This document shows positions 1 through 9,022 of a stretch of 64,000 nt of DNA, piece after piece. How positions within the stretch are numbered: position 1 is the first letter of the stretch; every line of letters begins with the position of its first letter. The stretch lies in NCBI RefSeq assembly GCF_016593235.1, contig NZ_AP023065.1, positions 62,001 through 126,000 on the forward strand, in the 5' to 3' direction. The DNA is from Nitratiruptor sp. YY09-18. Its GTDB lineage: Bacteria; Campylobacterota; Campylobacteria; Campylobacterales; Nitratiruptoraceae. A program made the translations under genes and the position numbers. The notes below the pieces were generated by a model that was given only the letters and a program-made list of their open reading frames with translations, did no database searches and was not told the DNA's origin.

Positions 1-319
1 CTGCATTTTTCATCATGCGATAGATTTTGCGTAAAAACTGTTCAGGATCATGTAATTTGGTAATATCATAGTTGACAAAAACTGTATCAAACTGCATGGA
101 GCGAAGATTGTAACGCTCTTTATCTTCATCGAGACGCCGTACCTTTGCTGGTAGATCTTTGATCTTCTCATATAGATCATCACGCAGTGCCACAATCTCA
201 AGGTAATGCCCCTGCTCCTGGCAAAATTCACATAGACTCTTTGAGCTTTCAAGCGAATCGCTAAATTGGTATACCCTCACCCCAGGTAGTTTTGGAATAA
301 TGACAAACAGCTCCTCCAT
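1..319 (-). CDS. Hypothetical protein, 3' part outside the window
   Basis: An open frame begins with ATG at 319 and runs off the left edge, so only about the first 106 residues are visible (starting MEELFVIIPKLPG). The start codon directly follows the pgeF stop (TAG then ATG), so the two genes are probably co-transcribed. The visible part is acidic and soluble, with no signal peptide or membrane segment. The segment around residues 75-100 (FDTVFVNYDITKLHDPEQF) has the look of a Rossmann-like strand followed by a helix, as in SAM-dependent methyltransferases, but no glycine-rich SAM loop is visible, so I do not name it. Confidence 0.6.
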   Translation of the reverse strand, partial: MEELFVIIPKLPGVRVYQFSDSLESSKSLCEFCQEQGHYLEIVALRDDLYEKIKDLPAKVRRLDEDKERYNLRSMQFDTVFVNYDITKLHDPEQFLRKIYRMMKNA

Positions 320-985
320 CTACTCCTCCATCCATATAATTGAAGCAAATCTCCCTGTTCTTCCCTCTCTACGGTAAGAGTAGTAGCGCGTATCGCAACA
401 GGTGCAGATTTGCTGATCGTGAATATATGATACACCTTTTTGGTGGAGTTGCTCATAAATCATAGCTTTAATATCGAGGAATCTGCCTCTTTTAATAAAA
501 CGTGCAGGGGTTTTTTGGAGTATCTCCTCCCCTACTTCGTAGCAGCAGCTATGGATCCCTGGGCTTATTACTGCTCTTATCTCTTTTGCTCCAAGATGCT
601 GCATGCTCTCAATCGCATTGCTTACAATCTCTAGCTGCGCTCCTGCACGTCCTGCGTGGACTGCTCCAATAATATAGCTCTTTGGATCATACAGAAGCAC
701 GCCAAAGCAATCAGCACTCATAATAGCCAAGGCGATGTTTGGCTTTGTGGTGATAAAGCCATCACATTCAGGCGGATCGATATACTCATCAAGAACTATC
801 ACACTATTGCCATGCACCTGATTGGCAAATTGGGCATTGTTAATACCTGCTTTTTGAAATAGAATTTGACGGTTTTGCATTACATCTTCTGGCTTGTCGC
901 CTGTATGGAAAGCTATATTGAGCTCATTGTAGGGAGGCTTACTTACCCCACCAAAGCGATCACTTATGAAGTACTTTATCTGCAT
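320..985 (-). CDS. pgeF: Purine nucleoside phosphorylase / laccase-domain protein PgeF (YfiH, DUF152)
   Basis: A 221-residue cytosolic protein of the YfiH/PgeF family, whose members act as zinc-dependent purine nucleoside phosphorylase/adenosine deaminases and were formerly called polyphenol oxidases. The family residues are visible: QVHG, ADCFGVLLYD, GAVHAGRAG and the CCYEVG and CTCCDTRYYSYRR segments near the C-terminus; the His, Cys and His of the first three should bind zinc. I chose ATG at 985 (MQIKYFISDRFGG), preceded by AAAGG at good distance; an upstream ATG at 1090 would add 35 residues lying inside the neighbouring gene. It overlaps the upstream gene by 26 bases and directly abuts the next gene, so it sits in a minus-strand operon with dtd. 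Confidence 0.88.
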   Translation of the reverse strand: MQIKYFISDRFGGVSKPPYNELNIAFHTGDKPEDVMQNRQILFQKAGINNAQFANQVHGNSVIVLDEYIDPPECDGFITTKPNIALAIMSADCFGVLLYDPKSYIIGAVHAGRAGAQLEIVSNAIESMQHLGAKEIRAVISPGIHSCCYEVGEEILQKTPARFIKRGRFLDIKAMIYEQLHQKGVSYIHDQQICTCCDTRYYSYRREGRTGRFASIIWMEE

Positions 986-2219
986 ACAAAAATACCTTTG
1001 CCTGTGGAAGATAGCGATTCTCAAAATTATAATATATTGGCTCGAGTACAAATGTTGTCCATCCATCTTGCTCTGATAAGTATTGACCATCTTTAATATC
1101 GATAAGTCCAGGAGTCTTTATACGCAGGTAGAGAGCTCTTGTAATGTGAGGAGCTACAATGACAAAGCCATTATAAAAAAATCGCCAGTAGACCCCATCT
1201 TTGTGCTGTATCGCACCTTGTGGATTTCCAAGATCCACACAGTAGATATGATCGTATTCAAGAGTATGATCAAACGGGACTTCAGTATAGCTATAAAAGC
1301 CTCCTAGTTTAGCAAGCACATAGTTGTAGTAGATGATATCACGAGGCTTTTTTGTCTTGAGGATGTCTCCATGCGGCTCCAAAATTGGAGCTGCATAGTT
1401 CATATAGATCATCTCTTGGAAGGGATACTTTGCTTTGAGTGCAGCAAACTTTTTAAAATATGCAAACACCTCATCAAGGGGAACAAAATTGGTAGTGGGG
1501 ATGAAGGTGATTGCACCTTCGATATTTGCCATCGCTGTGCTCTTTTTTACTTGTGTCATATAGCTTTCACACATATCATAATGAACTGCTTCTAAAAGCT
1601 CTTCGTTGCGATATGCCTGGTTTGAAATAACAAGAGCTCCAGCATCTTTGAGAATTTTGAAAAATTTTTCGAGGCACTTTGCATAGGAGGTATATGGATG
1701 CTTTGAATGGAAGCTCTCTTTTAATGCTGCCAATTCTTTTTCGTACAAAAACTCCTCATTTGCCCAGTCAAAAAAGTATCCGGCAATATGGAGCCTCTTC
1801 TTTTGCTCAAGAAGATAGGAGATGCGTTTATGCGCAAGTTCTTCATTACACATATCATAAAAGTAGACTCCCTCTTTGTTTGGTTTTTCATTCAGGAGTG
1901 TTTGGGGATGCTTTTTGACCCAATCTATGAAATAGTTATTTTCATCTTTGTAAAATCCGGCACTCCATTCATAAGCTACAACCTTGTTAAAGCCAAAAAG
2001 ATCGATTCTTTGAATATCTTCTATTCCTCCTAGCTCCACAATTGCAAACTTTTTTGCAAAACTAAGATCTTTATCCCAAACTCTTGCAGTAGCGTAGAGT
2101 GGAGTGGTAGTTGGAAGAGAATAGGATTGGAGCTTTTGTGGTTTGTAGTGTGTTTGGTCTGAGAGTTGAATAGTTGCTCCTTGAAGTAAAAGTGTTATGA
2201 AGAGAATGAGATACTTCAT
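960..2219 (-). CDS. Exported TIM-barrel protein, GH114/TM1410-like
   Basis: A 419-residue protein with a signal peptide (MKYLILFITLLLQG). The body resembles the GH114 (endo-alpha-1,4-polygalactosaminidase, TM1410-like) barrel: VVAYEWSAGF early, AGYFFDWANEEF at about residue 146 where the family has a D-containing strand, and a later strand GALVISNQAYRNEELLEA followed by YDMCESYMT, like the family's conserved asparagine and glutamate positions. This assignment rests on motif resemblance only. Its ATG overlaps the dtd stop in an ATGA, so translation is probably coupled. It may trim an extracellular or periplasmic polysaccharide, but the substrate is unknown. Confidence 0.45.
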   Translation of the reverse strand: MKYLILFITLLLQGATIQLSDQTHYKPQKLQSYSLPTTTPLYATARVWDKDLSFAKKFAIVELGGIEDIQRIDLFGFNKVVAYEWSAGFYKDENNYFIDWVKKHPQTLLNEKPNKEGVYFYDMCNEELAHKRISYLLEQKKRLHIAGYFFDWANEEFLYEKELAALKESFHSKHPYTSYAKCLEKFFKILKDAGALVISNQAYRNEELLEAVHYDMCESYMTQVKKSTAMANIEGAITFIPTTNFVPLDEVFAYFKKFAALKAKYPFQEMIYMNYAAPILEPHGDILKTKKPRDIIYYNYVLAKLGGFYSYTEVPFDHTLEYDHIYCVDLGNPQGAIQHKDGVYWRFFYNGFVIVAPHITRALYLRIKTPGLIDIKDGQYLSEQDGWTTFVLEPIYYNFENRYLPQAKVFLYADKVLHK

Positions 2220-2659
2220 AGCTTCTTCGAATCGGCAATGATCGTCACAGGTCCATCATTGATAATACCTACCTCCATCATTGCGCCAAACGCTCCCTTT
2301 TGCACAGGCACATGGCGTGCAAGCTCTTCGCAAAAGAGAGCATAGAGCTCTTTGGCTCTTACTGGCTCCATTGCATTGCTAAAATCGGGACGGTTACCAC
2401 GTCTGATATTGCCAGCGAGAGTAAATTGGCTCACTACTAAAATCTCTCCACCAACTTGTAAAATATTTTTGTCAAAGCGTCCTTTTTCATTGGGAAAAAT
2501 TCGCAAATTGAGGATTTTTTTGACAAGTTTTTCTATATCTTCATCTGTATCATTGGCCATAACTCCTAATAAAATGTTGAGTCCTTTTTGGATATGAGCA
2601 ATTTCCTTATTTTCTACTTTTACCCAAGACTCTGTGACTCTTTGAATAAGTGCAATCAT
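2216..2659 (-). CDS. dtd: D-aminoacyl-tRNA deacylase
   Basis: A 147-residue protein of normal DTD length. It frees D-amino acids (and glycine on tRNA-Ala) from mischarged tRNAs in the cytosol. The two signature motifs are present: SQFTL at residues 77-81 with the Thr that lines the active site, and NDGPVT at 134-139, the cross-subunit Gly-Pro motif. The start MIALIQRVTES is standard for the family and is preceded by AAAAGGAGGGCT. First gene of a minus-strand group with the TIM-barrel gene and pgeF. Only 40 bases separate it from the divergent phosphoribosyltransferase gene. Confidence 0.95.
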   Translation of the reverse strand: MIALIQRVTESWVKVENKEIAHIQKGLNILLGVMANDTDEDIEKLVKKILNLRIFPNEKGRFDKNILQVGGEILVVSQFTLAGNIRRGNRPDFSNAMEPVRAKELYALFCEELARHVPVQKGAFGAMMEVGIINDGPVTIIADSKKL

Positions 2660-2699
2660 AGCCCTCCTTTTGTGTTATTATATAGAAAAAGGAGGTGAG

Positions 2700-3329
2700 A
2701 TGGTCTTTAGCGATAGATTTGAAGCTGGTGAGCTCTTGGCACAAAAACTGAGTAAATATGCCAATGATCCAGATACTATTGTCATCGCTTTGCCGCGCGG
2801 TGGTGTACCTGTAGCATATGTGATAGCTAAGCAGCTAGGACTGCCCCTCGATATCTTCTTTGTCAAAAAGATTCCATCTCCATACAATCCAGAAGCTGCC
2901 ATTGGTGCAATCAGTGAGAACGGATTGGAATTTATCAACGAGCGAGTAGTTATGATGCTCAATGTCTCACGCCACTATATCGATGAGCAGGCGCAAAAGA
3001 TCATGGAGGGAATTAAGCAAAAAAGAGCCCTCTATCAGCGACCTCGCAAAAGTATAGTAGGAAAGCGTGTCATATTGGTAGATGATGGTGTGGCAACTGG
3101 AGCGAGTATGTATTTGGCTGCAAAAGCTTTAAAAGAAGAGGGTGCAAAAGAGGTGATCATTGCAGTACCAGTTGCTCCTCCAGATAGTATAGCTATGCTC
3201 AAAGAGGTTGCAGATGAGGTGATAGTCCTCGATATTCCAGCAGATTTCATGGCAGTGGGGCAATACTATCGCGATTTTCATCAGCTTGATGACAAAGAGG
3301 TGGTGGAGCTTTTAGAGAATACCCCGTAA
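2700..3329 (+). CDS. Phosphoribosyltransferase-domain protein (type I PRTase fold)
   Basis: A 209-residue protein with the type I phosphoribosyltransferase fold. The PRPP-binding loop is clear at about residues 120-134 (VILVDDGVATGAS), and an early IVIALPRGGVPVA strand precedes LDIFFVKKIPSP, typical of the stand-alone PRTases often fused to a dienelactone-hydrolase domain in other bacteria. The true substrate of this subgroup is not known. I chose ATG at 2700 because AAAGGAGGTGAG precedes it directly; an in-frame ATG at 2670 lies upstream of this ribosome-binding site. The 3' end overlaps the convergent YdcF-like gene by 18 bases. Confidence 0.8.
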   Translation: MVFSDRFEAGELLAQKLSKYANDPDTIVIALPRGGVPVAYVIAKQLGLPLDIFFVKKIPSPYNPEAAIGAISENGLEFINERVVMMLNVSRHYIDEQAQKIMEGIKQKRALYQRPRKSIVGKRVILVDDGVATGASMYLAAKALKEEGAKEVIIAVPVAPPDSIAMLKEVADEVIVLDIPADFMAVGQYYRDFHQLDDKEVVELLENTP

Positions 3330-4061
3330 CACAAGACTTAACAGTCCCAGATATTCATGGAGGGCATAGTAACTCGCATGGTAATTGTCCATGCGAGGAA
3401 GATAGTCCCAGATATCTGGATCTCTATCTAATTTATAGTCAGTTTTTGCAGTTTCTATCCCAAAGCCAAAGTAACGAAAGAGATAGTAGCTGCGTGGCAT
3501 ATGAAATGCTGAGGTTACCAAAATTATTTGGGGCTTTTTGATACCCCATTTTGTAAAAAGCTCCCTTGTAAAGCGGGCATTTTCGTATGTATCCTTGCTA
3601 TTACCCTCAATCACGTAGCATCCTGGAGCCAAATGGTCGCACTCTTTGTAAGGGAGTGAAAAATTTGTAACTACCTCTTGGATAGTCTCTTTGGCGTAAC
3701 TGTTTTCATACCCAGTATAGATAAAGGGGAGGTTGCGCCTTTTTGCTTCCATTATCCCCCACATGATTCTCTCTGTACCCATGGCAGTTGTAGGAAGATT
3801 TGGCGCTCCATTTGTTTTGCCAGCACCAAGAATTACTACTGCTTGAGGGTGTGGGGCCGAATTTTTAAAAGAGTAGTTTTGCAAGGGAGAAAGGAGGAGA
3901 TTGGCTCCTAAGTGGCTAGCAAGAAGCCAGAGCACAAGAGCCGCTCCAAAAAGAAGCTTCTTGAAGCGCTTTACCAAAAGAGCTGCAATGGTAAATGTGA
4001 GTATAAATATGCCAGGAGGCAGGATAAAGGCATTGACAAGTTTAGAGATGAGGTAGATCAA
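3312..4061 (-). CDS. YdcF/SanA/ElyC-family membrane protein (DUF218)
   Basis: A 249-residue protein with two N-terminal membrane helices (about residues 8-30 and 37-57) followed by a periplasmic DUF218 domain beginning AVVILGAGK and containing MGTERIMWGIMEAKRR and the TSAFHMPRSYYLF block typical of the ElyC/SanA/YdcF family. ElyC affects peptidoglycan and undecaprenyl-phosphate metabolism in E. coli; no enzymatic activity is firmly established for the family. Its ATG overlaps the purM stop by 4 bases (ATGA), suggesting coupled translation. The 3' end overlaps the convergent phosphoribosyltransferase gene. Confidence 0.8.
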   Translation of the reverse strand: MIYLISKLVNAFILPPGIFILTFTIAALLVKRFKKLLFGAALVLWLLASHLGANLLLSPLQNYSFKNSAPHPQAVVILGAGKTNGAPNLPTTAMGTERIMWGIMEAKRRNLPFIYTGYENSYAKETIQEVVTNFSLPYKECDHLAPGCYVIEGNSKDTYENARFTRELFTKWGIKKPQIILVTSAFHMPRSYYLFRYFGFGIETAKTDYKLDRDPDIWDYLPRMDNYHASYYALHEYLGLLSLVLRGIL

Positions 4062-5050
4062 TGAAGCTCTACCTCTTTGTAGCCTGCAGCTAATTTACCA
4101 ACTATATACCCGTTACTTCGCGCCAAAACCTTCTCAACATCCTCAGGAGCAACTACCAAAATCATACCAATCCCCATATTGAAGGTTTTAAACATCTCAT
4201 CTTCATCTACATACTGAGCAATAAAGTCAAAAATTGGCAAGGTCTTAATAGAGCTTTTCTCAATGACTGCTTTGAGATTTTCTGGCAAGATACGCGGAAG
4301 GTTTTCTACTATTCCACCACCTGTTATGTGTGCAAGAGCTTTGATGGAGTCTTTGAGTGCTTTGTATGTTTTGACATAGATGCGAGTAGGGCGCAAAAGT
4401 ACATCTTTGAGCTTCTGGCCTCCAAACTCATCTTCCAAACCCATACCAAGCTTTTCAAAGAAGAGCTTACGCACAAGACTATAACCATTGGAGTGGATGC
4501 CAGAAGAGGGGAGAGCGATAAGTATATCACCTTCTTTGAGAGCAGGTCTGTTTTCGAGTTCTCTACGCTCTGCAATACCTACTGCAAAGCCAGCAAGATC
4601 AAAATCCCCCTCTTTGTACATTCCAGGCATCTCTGCTGTCTCACCACCAATGAGTGCGCACTCAGCCTCTTTGCACCCTTGTGCAATACCTTTGATCACC
4701 TCTTTTGCTTCATTGACATCGAGCTTTGCGGTAGCATAGTAGTCAAGGAAGAAGAGAGGCTCAGCAAAACTGCAGATAAGGTCATTGACACACATTGCCA
4801 CAAGGTCTATACCAACAGTATCAAACTTTTTGGCTTCAATTGCGAGCTTGAGCTTTGTGCCTACACCATCTGTTGCTCCAAAGAGTACAGGTTCGCTGTA
4901 TCCTTTTGGAATAGCGAATCCCCCAGCAAAGCCGCCTATGTTTCCAAGGACATTTTCATTGAATGTCTCTTTGACAAAAGGCTTGATCTCTTCAACCAGC
5001 TTCGCTCCAGCGTCGATATCGACTCCACTATCTTTATAGCTGAGGCTCAT
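4058..5050 (-). CDS. purM: Phosphoribosylformylglycinamidine cyclo-ligase (AIR synthetase)
   Basis: A 330-residue PurM that closes the imidazole ring of FGAM with ATP in de novo purine synthesis. The N-terminus SLSYKDSGVDIDAG and the segments GATDGVGTKL, GIDLVAMCVNDL, GGETAEMPGMY, SSGIHSNGYSLVRK and HITGGGIVENLPRIL are diagnostic. I prefer the ATG at 5050, which overlaps the upstream stop in an ATGA and has a GGGA upstream; a start at 5062 would add four residues without a good ribosome-binding site. It lies between a small membrane protein and the YdcF-like gene in one minus-strand operon. Purine synthesis in this genome also uses PurT (44.6 kb). Confidence 0.96.
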   Translation of the reverse strand: MSLSYKDSGVDIDAGAKLVEEIKPFVKETFNENVLGNIGGFAGGFAIPKGYSEPVLFGATDGVGTKLKLAIEAKKFDTVGIDLVAMCVNDLICSFAEPLFFLDYYATAKLDVNEAKEVIKGIAQGCKEAECALIGGETAEMPGMYKEGDFDLAGFAVGIAERRELENRPALKEGDILIALPSSGIHSNGYSLVRKLFFEKLGMGLEDEFGGQKLKDVLLRPTRIYVKTYKALKDSIKALAHITGGGIVENLPRILPENLKAVIEKSSIKTLPIFDFIAQYVDEDEMFKTFNMGIGMILVVAPEDVEKVLARSNGYIVGKLAAGYKEVELH

Positions 5051-5271
5051 TTTTTGTCCCATTCACATTTACCAAATATTTTGTCAAAGAACCAAAGGCT
5101 TGGGCAAAAGTTGGTAAAAGCGAAGATAAGTAGCATAATGATCATGAAAGTTTGCAAAATCACTGCTATTTTGAATTTAAGCGGGTCTCCATGGCATCCT
5201 GTTGCAAAAAGATACATGATAAAACCGAGCATTATCGCCATAAGTATACGCTGTGCTTTTGCTCCACACAT
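5047..5271 (-). CDS. Small membrane protein, DUF2892/YgaP-like
   Basis: A 74-residue protein (MCGAKAQRILMAIML start) with two predicted membrane helices, the pattern FATGCHGDPLKF between them and FTNFCPSLWFFDKIFGKCEW at the end. The NFCP motif and two-helix layout fit the DUF2892 family, which often forms the membrane tail of rhodaneses such as YgaP. I chose ATG at 5271, preceded by GGAGGTATTT; a start at 5304 would add a charged leader with no ribosome-binding site. Coupled to purM by an ATGA overlap. No function is known for stand-alone members. Confidence 0.7.
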   Translation of the reverse strand: MCGAKAQRILMAIMLGFIMYLFATGCHGDPLKFKIAVILQTFMIIMLLIFAFTNFCPSLWFFDKIFGKCEWDKK

Positions 5272-5360
5272 AAATACCTCCTTCTTTTTGTTTGATTGTA
5301 TCATATTTGTAAGATTTTCATTTACTTGGGATTTACTTGTTTTCTTTTAAATAATTTTGC

Positions 5361-5366
5361 TATTAT
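5361..5366 (+). promoter_or_regulatory. Probable -10 box for speE-coaE-dapF
   Basis: TATTAT preceded by TTTTGC and an AT-rich stretch, about 30 bases before the speE start. No -35 box is evident, as is usual for sigma-70 promoters in Campylobacterota. Confidence 0.5.
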
Positions 5367-5396
5367 CAGACAAATTTTATCCAAATTGGAGTGAAA

Positions 5397-6236
5397 ATGT
5401 GGTTTGAAGAGATACATAACGGTTTTTTTAAACAGGGTATAAAGATTGAGAAGAAGCTGTTTGGAACCAAAAGTAAATATCAGCAGATCGAGGTATATGA
5501 GAGCAAGGAGTTTGGGCGCATTCTTGTCATAGATGGGCATGGGATGTTGTGTGAGAAGGATGAGTTTATCTACCATGAGATGATGGCACATGTACCTGCG
5601 TGTACCCACAAAGAGCCAAAAAAGGTTCTCGTCATTGGTGGTGGTGATGGTGGAGTTGCCAAGGAGCTCTTAAGACATTCACATATAGAAGTGGATATGG
5701 TGGAGATCGATGAGGAGGTTGTGAATGTAAGCAAAGAGTATTTTCCTCAAATTGGTGACTGGAACAATCCCCGACTCAATCTCATCATCGGCGATGGTAT
5801 AGAATATGTCAAAAACGTAGAAGCTGGAATGTACGATATGGTGCTGGTAGATTCAACAGATCCAGAAGGTCCAGCCGAAGGGCTTTTCGATCGTAATTTC
5901 TATGCACATGTTTTTAAAATTCTCAAAGATGATGGTCTTGTTGTAGCGCAAGGGGAGAGTTGGTGGATCGATATGCCACTACACAAGCAGATCATGCAAG
6001 TCATTGGTGAGTTTTTCAAAATCGTTATGCCTTATCGCTTTGAGATGTATATGTATCCTGGATGTAATTGGAACTTTGTTTTAGGAAGTAAACTCTACCA
6101 CCCGACAGCAGATATGATCGTGCAAAGAGCTGATATGCTTGATGGCCTACGCTACTACAATGCAGATATTCATAAAGCAAGCTTCATTTTGCCAAACTAT
6201 GTCAAAAAAGAGCTAGGGGATCTGTATAAGTGGTAA
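5397..6236 (+). CDS. speE: Spermidine synthase (polyamine aminopropyltransferase)
   Basis: A 279-residue aminopropyltransferase that makes spermidine from putrescine and decarboxylated SAM. The nucleotide loop GGGDGGVAKE is at residues 81-90, followed by VDMVEIDEEVV and the catalytic region YDMVLVDSTDPEGPAEGLF; the aspartates in these are the family's catalytic and substrate ligands. A QGESWW stretch follows, as in bacterial SpeE. I chose ATG at 5397 (MWFEEIH), with TTGGAG upstream; a GTG six bases earlier lies too close to that site. The end overlaps the coaE start by 7 bases, and coaE overlaps dapF, forming a three-gene operon. Confidence 0.95.
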   Translation: MWFEEIHNGFFKQGIKIEKKLFGTKSKYQQIEVYESKEFGRILVIDGHGMLCEKDEFIYHEMMAHVPACTHKEPKKVLVIGGGDGGVAKELLRHSHIEVDMVEIDEEVVNVSKEYFPQIGDWNNPRLNLIIGDGIEYVKNVEAGMYDMVLVDSTDPEGPAEGLFDRNFYAHVFKILKDDGLVVAQGESWWIDMPLHKQIMQVIGEFFKIVMPYRFEMYMYPGCNWNFVLGSKLYHPTADMIVQRADMLDGLRYYNADIHKASFILPNYVKKELGDLYKW

Positions 6237-6835
6237 AACCTTTTCGCTACGCAATTGCCCTCACTGGCGGTATTGCTACTGGCAAAAGCACTGTATGCAA
6301 CATTCTCAAGCTCTATGGCTTTACTATCATAGATGCTGATCAGATTGCCCACGAAGTGCTCGATAGTGAAGCTGATGCTGTTGCAAGGCTCTTTGGCCAG
6401 CAGTATGTAAAAGATGGCAAAGTACAACGCAAAGAGCTTGGTAAACTTATATTTGGCGATAGTGCTAAGCGCAAGCAGCTTGAGCATCTATTACATCCAA
6501 AGATAAAGCAGCGTATTGAGGAGCTAGCCAAGAGACAAGATCGCTATAAGGTACCTTATATCATCGATATTCCGCTTCTTTATGAGACGCGTAACTACGA
6601 TATCGACAAAGTTGTCGTGGTCTATGCTCCCAAAGAGCTCCAGATTGAGCGACTCTGCAAGAGGGAGCGCTTGAGCCTTGAAGAGGCCAAAAAGAGAGTG
6701 GCTTTGCAGATAGATATCGAAAAGAAGCGCCAGATGGCTGATTATGTGATCGACAACTCCGGTGATCTAAAACATCTGCAAAAAGAGATCGATAAGTTTG
6801 TAGAGCAGATAAAGGAAGAGTATGCAGTTAGCTAA
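6230..6835 (+). CDS. coaE: Dephospho-CoA kinase
   Basis: A 201-residue kinase for the last step of coenzyme A synthesis. The P-loop GGIATGKST is at residues 13-21, followed by IIDADQIAHEVL, PLLYETR and the lid region containing KRERLSLEEAKKRV, all typical of CoaE. Translation seems to start at GTG (6230), inside the speE stop region, with AGGGGA upstream; no ATG lies at a suitable place. The 3' end overlaps dapF by 14 bases. Confidence 0.93.
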   Translation: MVKPFRYAIALTGGIATGKSTVCNILKLYGFTIIDADQIAHEVLDSEADAVARLFGQQYVKDGKVQRKELGKLIFGDSAKRKQLEHLLHPKIKQRIEELAKRQDRYKVPYIIDIPLLYETRNYDIDKVVVVYAPKELQIERLCKRERLSLEEAKKRVALQIDIEKKRQMADYVIDNSGDLKHLQKEIDKFVEQIKEEYAVS

Positions 6836-7571
6836 ATATAGTGCAAGCGGTAATGACTTTGTTATCTTTCATACATTTAAAAAGAAGGATCGTAGTGAAC
6901 TTGCGCAAAAACTTTGCCATCGTCACAACGGCATAGGTGCAGATGGGCTCATTGTACTACTTCCTCATGCAGAGTATGATTTTGTATGGCAGTTTTACAA
7001 TGCTGATGGAAGCGAAGCTGAAATGTGTGGCAATGGAAGCAGAGCTGCAGCCCACTATGCATATCATAACGGTTTAGCTGGCAAGCAGATGGAGTTTTTG
7101 ACACTTGCTGGGGTGATCAGCGCTTCAGTGGATGGCGATGTAGTAGAAAGCCTACTCACTGTACCCAAAATTTTACAAAACGATATAGATGAAGCTGGCA
7201 CAAACTGGTGGCTCATCGATACAGGCGTGCCCCATTTGGTCAATATCGTAGATGATATTGAGAGCTTTGATAAAGAGCTCGCACGTAAACTTCGCAACAA
7301 ATACAATGCCAATGTTAATTATGCAAAAATCGATGACAATACTATCTATGTGCGCACATATGAGCGAGGCGTGGAGGATGAGACGCTAGCATGTGGTACA
7401 GGTATGGCAGCTTCATTCTTGCGTGCAATGGAGGAAAGAAGAGTAGGGGAGCGTGCAAAGCTTTTGCCAAAAAGTGGCGAAGAGCTTGCTATACGCTATA
7501 GCAACGGCAGACTCTACTTTAAAGGGAGAGTCAAAAAAGTATTTGAAACAGCTATCGAAGGGGTCTATTAA
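6822..7571 (+). CDS. dapF: Diaminopimelate epimerase
   Basis: A 249-residue epimerase converting LL- to meso-diaminopimelate for lysine and peptidoglycan. The two catalytic cysteines are C69 (EMCGNGSR) and C191 (LACGTGMAA). The N-terminus [13 protein letters not shown] is characteristic. Last gene of the speE-coaE-dapF group. The 3' end overlaps the convergent prfA gene by 4 bases, leaving no room for a terminator between them. Confidence 0.95.
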   Translation: MQLAKYSASGNDFVIFHTFKKKDRSELAQKLCHRHNGIGADGLIVLLPHAEYDFVWQFYNADGSEAEMCGNGSRAAAHYAYHNGLAGKQMEFLTLAGVISASVDGDVVESLLTVPKILQNDIDEAGTNWWLIDTGVPHLVNIVDDIESFDKELARKLRNKYNANVNYAKIDDNTIYVRTYERGVEDETLACGTGMAASFLRAMEERRVGERAKLLPKSGEELAIRYSNGRLYFKGRVKKVFETAIEGVY

Positions 7572-8635
7572 AGACCCGCTTCTTGAATTTTTTGTGCTTG
7601 GTAGTGAGCAATGAGTGGATCGATGATCTGATCAAGATCACCGCTTTGCATTATCTCTTCCAATTTGTAAAGAGTGAGACCTATGCGGTGATCTGTAATG
7701 CGGTTTTGCGGATAGTTGTATGTGCGGATTCTCTCGCTTCTATCACCACTTCCTACCTGCTCTTTTCTATCTTTTGCCAAAGCCTCTTGCTGCTCACGCA
7801 TCATCTTTTCATAAATACGTGCTTTGAGGATTTTTAGAGCCTTCTCTTTGTTTTTGTGCTGGCTCTTCTCATCTTGCATAGCTACGACGATACCTGTAGG
7901 AATGTGGGTGATGCGCACAGCACTGTCAGTAGTATTGACCGATTGTCCACCGTGGCCACTTGAGCGGTAAACATCGATTTTGAGATCATTTGGATTAATA
8001 TCTACATCCACATCATCTACTTCAGGCATAATAGCTACAGTTACTGCAGATGTATGAATACGTCCTTGGGACTCAGTCTCTGGAACTCTTTGGACGCGAT
8101 GAGTGCCAGCTTCATATTTCAAGCGGCTGTAAACTCCCTGTCCTTTGATTTTAGCGATGATCTCTTTGTATCCACCTGTATCACTCTCACTTGAGCTCAC
8201 TATCTCAACCTTCCACCCCTTTTTCTCTGCATAGCGCACATAGGTTCTAAAGAGATCTGCCGCAAAGAGTGCTGCCTCTTCGCCGCCTGTTCCCGCACGG
8301 ATTTCGAGGTAGATGTCCTTCTCATCATTTGGATCTTTTGGAATGAGTAGGAGCTTGATCTCCTCTTCGAGTTCAATTCTTTTGGACTCTAACTCTTTGA
8401 GCTCCTCTTTGGCTAGCTCACCAAGCTCGGCATCTTCTATGAGAGATCTGTTCTCTTCGATAGCTTCAAGAACATCAAAATACTCTTTGGCTTTTTGAAC
8501 AATCGGTTCAATTTCTGACTGCTCTTTGGACAGTTCAGTCATCTTCTTGATATCGTTGGTGATTTCAGGGGAGCTAAGAAGTGTGTTAATCTCTTCGTAG
8601 CGTTTTATAAAAGGTTGAAGTTTTTCCTTGAGCAT
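7568..8635 (-). CDS. prfA: Peptide chain release factor 1
   Basis: A 355-residue class I release factor for UAA and UAG. The GGQ motif that triggers hydrolysis is at residues 229-231 within [10 protein letters not shown], and the codon-recognising PxT tripeptide is PET at 185-187, which fits RF1 and not RF2 (SPF). The preceding [15 protein letters not shown] is a family signature. It lies 21 bases downstream of rpsT, so the two are probably one transcript. Confidence 0.96.
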   Translation of the reverse strand: MLKEKLQPFIKRYEEINTLLSSPEITNDIKKMTELSKEQSEIEPIVQKAKEYFDVLEAIEENRSLIEDAELGELAKEELKELESKRIELEEEIKLLLIPKDPNDEKDIYLEIRAGTGGEEAALFAADLFRTYVRYAEKKGWKVEIVSSSESDTGGYKEIIAKIKGQGVYSRLKYEAGTHRVQRVPETESQGRIHTSAVTVAIMPEVDDVDVDINPNDLKIDVYRSSGHGGQSVNTTDSAVRITHIPTGIVVAMQDEKSQHKNKEKALKILKARIYEKMMREQQEALAKDRKEQVGSGDRSERIRTYNYPQNRITDHRIGLTLYKLEEIMQSGDLDQIIDPLIAHYQAQKIQEAGL

Positions 8636-8656
8636 AGTTGCCTTGCGCGGGGCTGC

Positions 8657-8929
8657 TTATGCAGCCTCGTTGAGAGAGTTGACAAGTTTGTGGAGTTTAG
8701 ATACTTTGCGAGCGGCATTGTTTTTCTTGATAATTCCCTTACTTACATACTCATGGATACGCTTGTTTGCTACTTTCAGCGCTTCAAGAGCCTTCTCTTT
8801 ATCGCCAGCCTCTACTGCTTCGCGTACAGCTTTGATCATATTTTTCATACGTGTACGATAGAATCTGTTTCTCTCAGTTCTCTTCTTTGTCTGGCGCACT
8901 CTTTTTAAAGCGGATTTATGATTTGCCAT
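8657..8929 (-). CDS. rpsT: 30S ribosomal protein S20
   Basis: A 90-residue, strongly basic, helical protein starting [17 protein letters not shown], the standard S20 N-terminus, with [14 protein letters not shown] near the end. It binds 16S rRNA in the small subunit. Upstream partner of prfA. The upstream 93-base region separates it from the divergent glmM and is AT-rich with possible -10 boxes for both directions, none close to consensus. Confidence 0.97.
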   Translation of the reverse strand: MANHKSALKRVRQTKKRTERNRFYRTRMKNMIKAVREAVEAGDKEKALEALKVANKRIHEYVSKGIIKKNNAARKVSKLHKLVNSLNEAA

Positions 8930-9022
8930 ACTCTTTAATCCTTTTTTATCAAATTTAGGCTAAAATACTATCCAAACAATCTTTAAATTTTCTTTAAATT
9001 AATCATTTTTTAAGGAACTTGC

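Noticed and set aside
4328-5350. A 340-codon open frame on the plus strand
   Set aside because: It lies wholly opposite purM and the DUF2892-like gene, its text shows no domain, and purM is certain.
5391-6236. GTG at 5391 as the speE start
   Set aside because: It falls on the ribosome-binding site; ATG at 5397 has correct spacing and fits the family N-terminus (MW).
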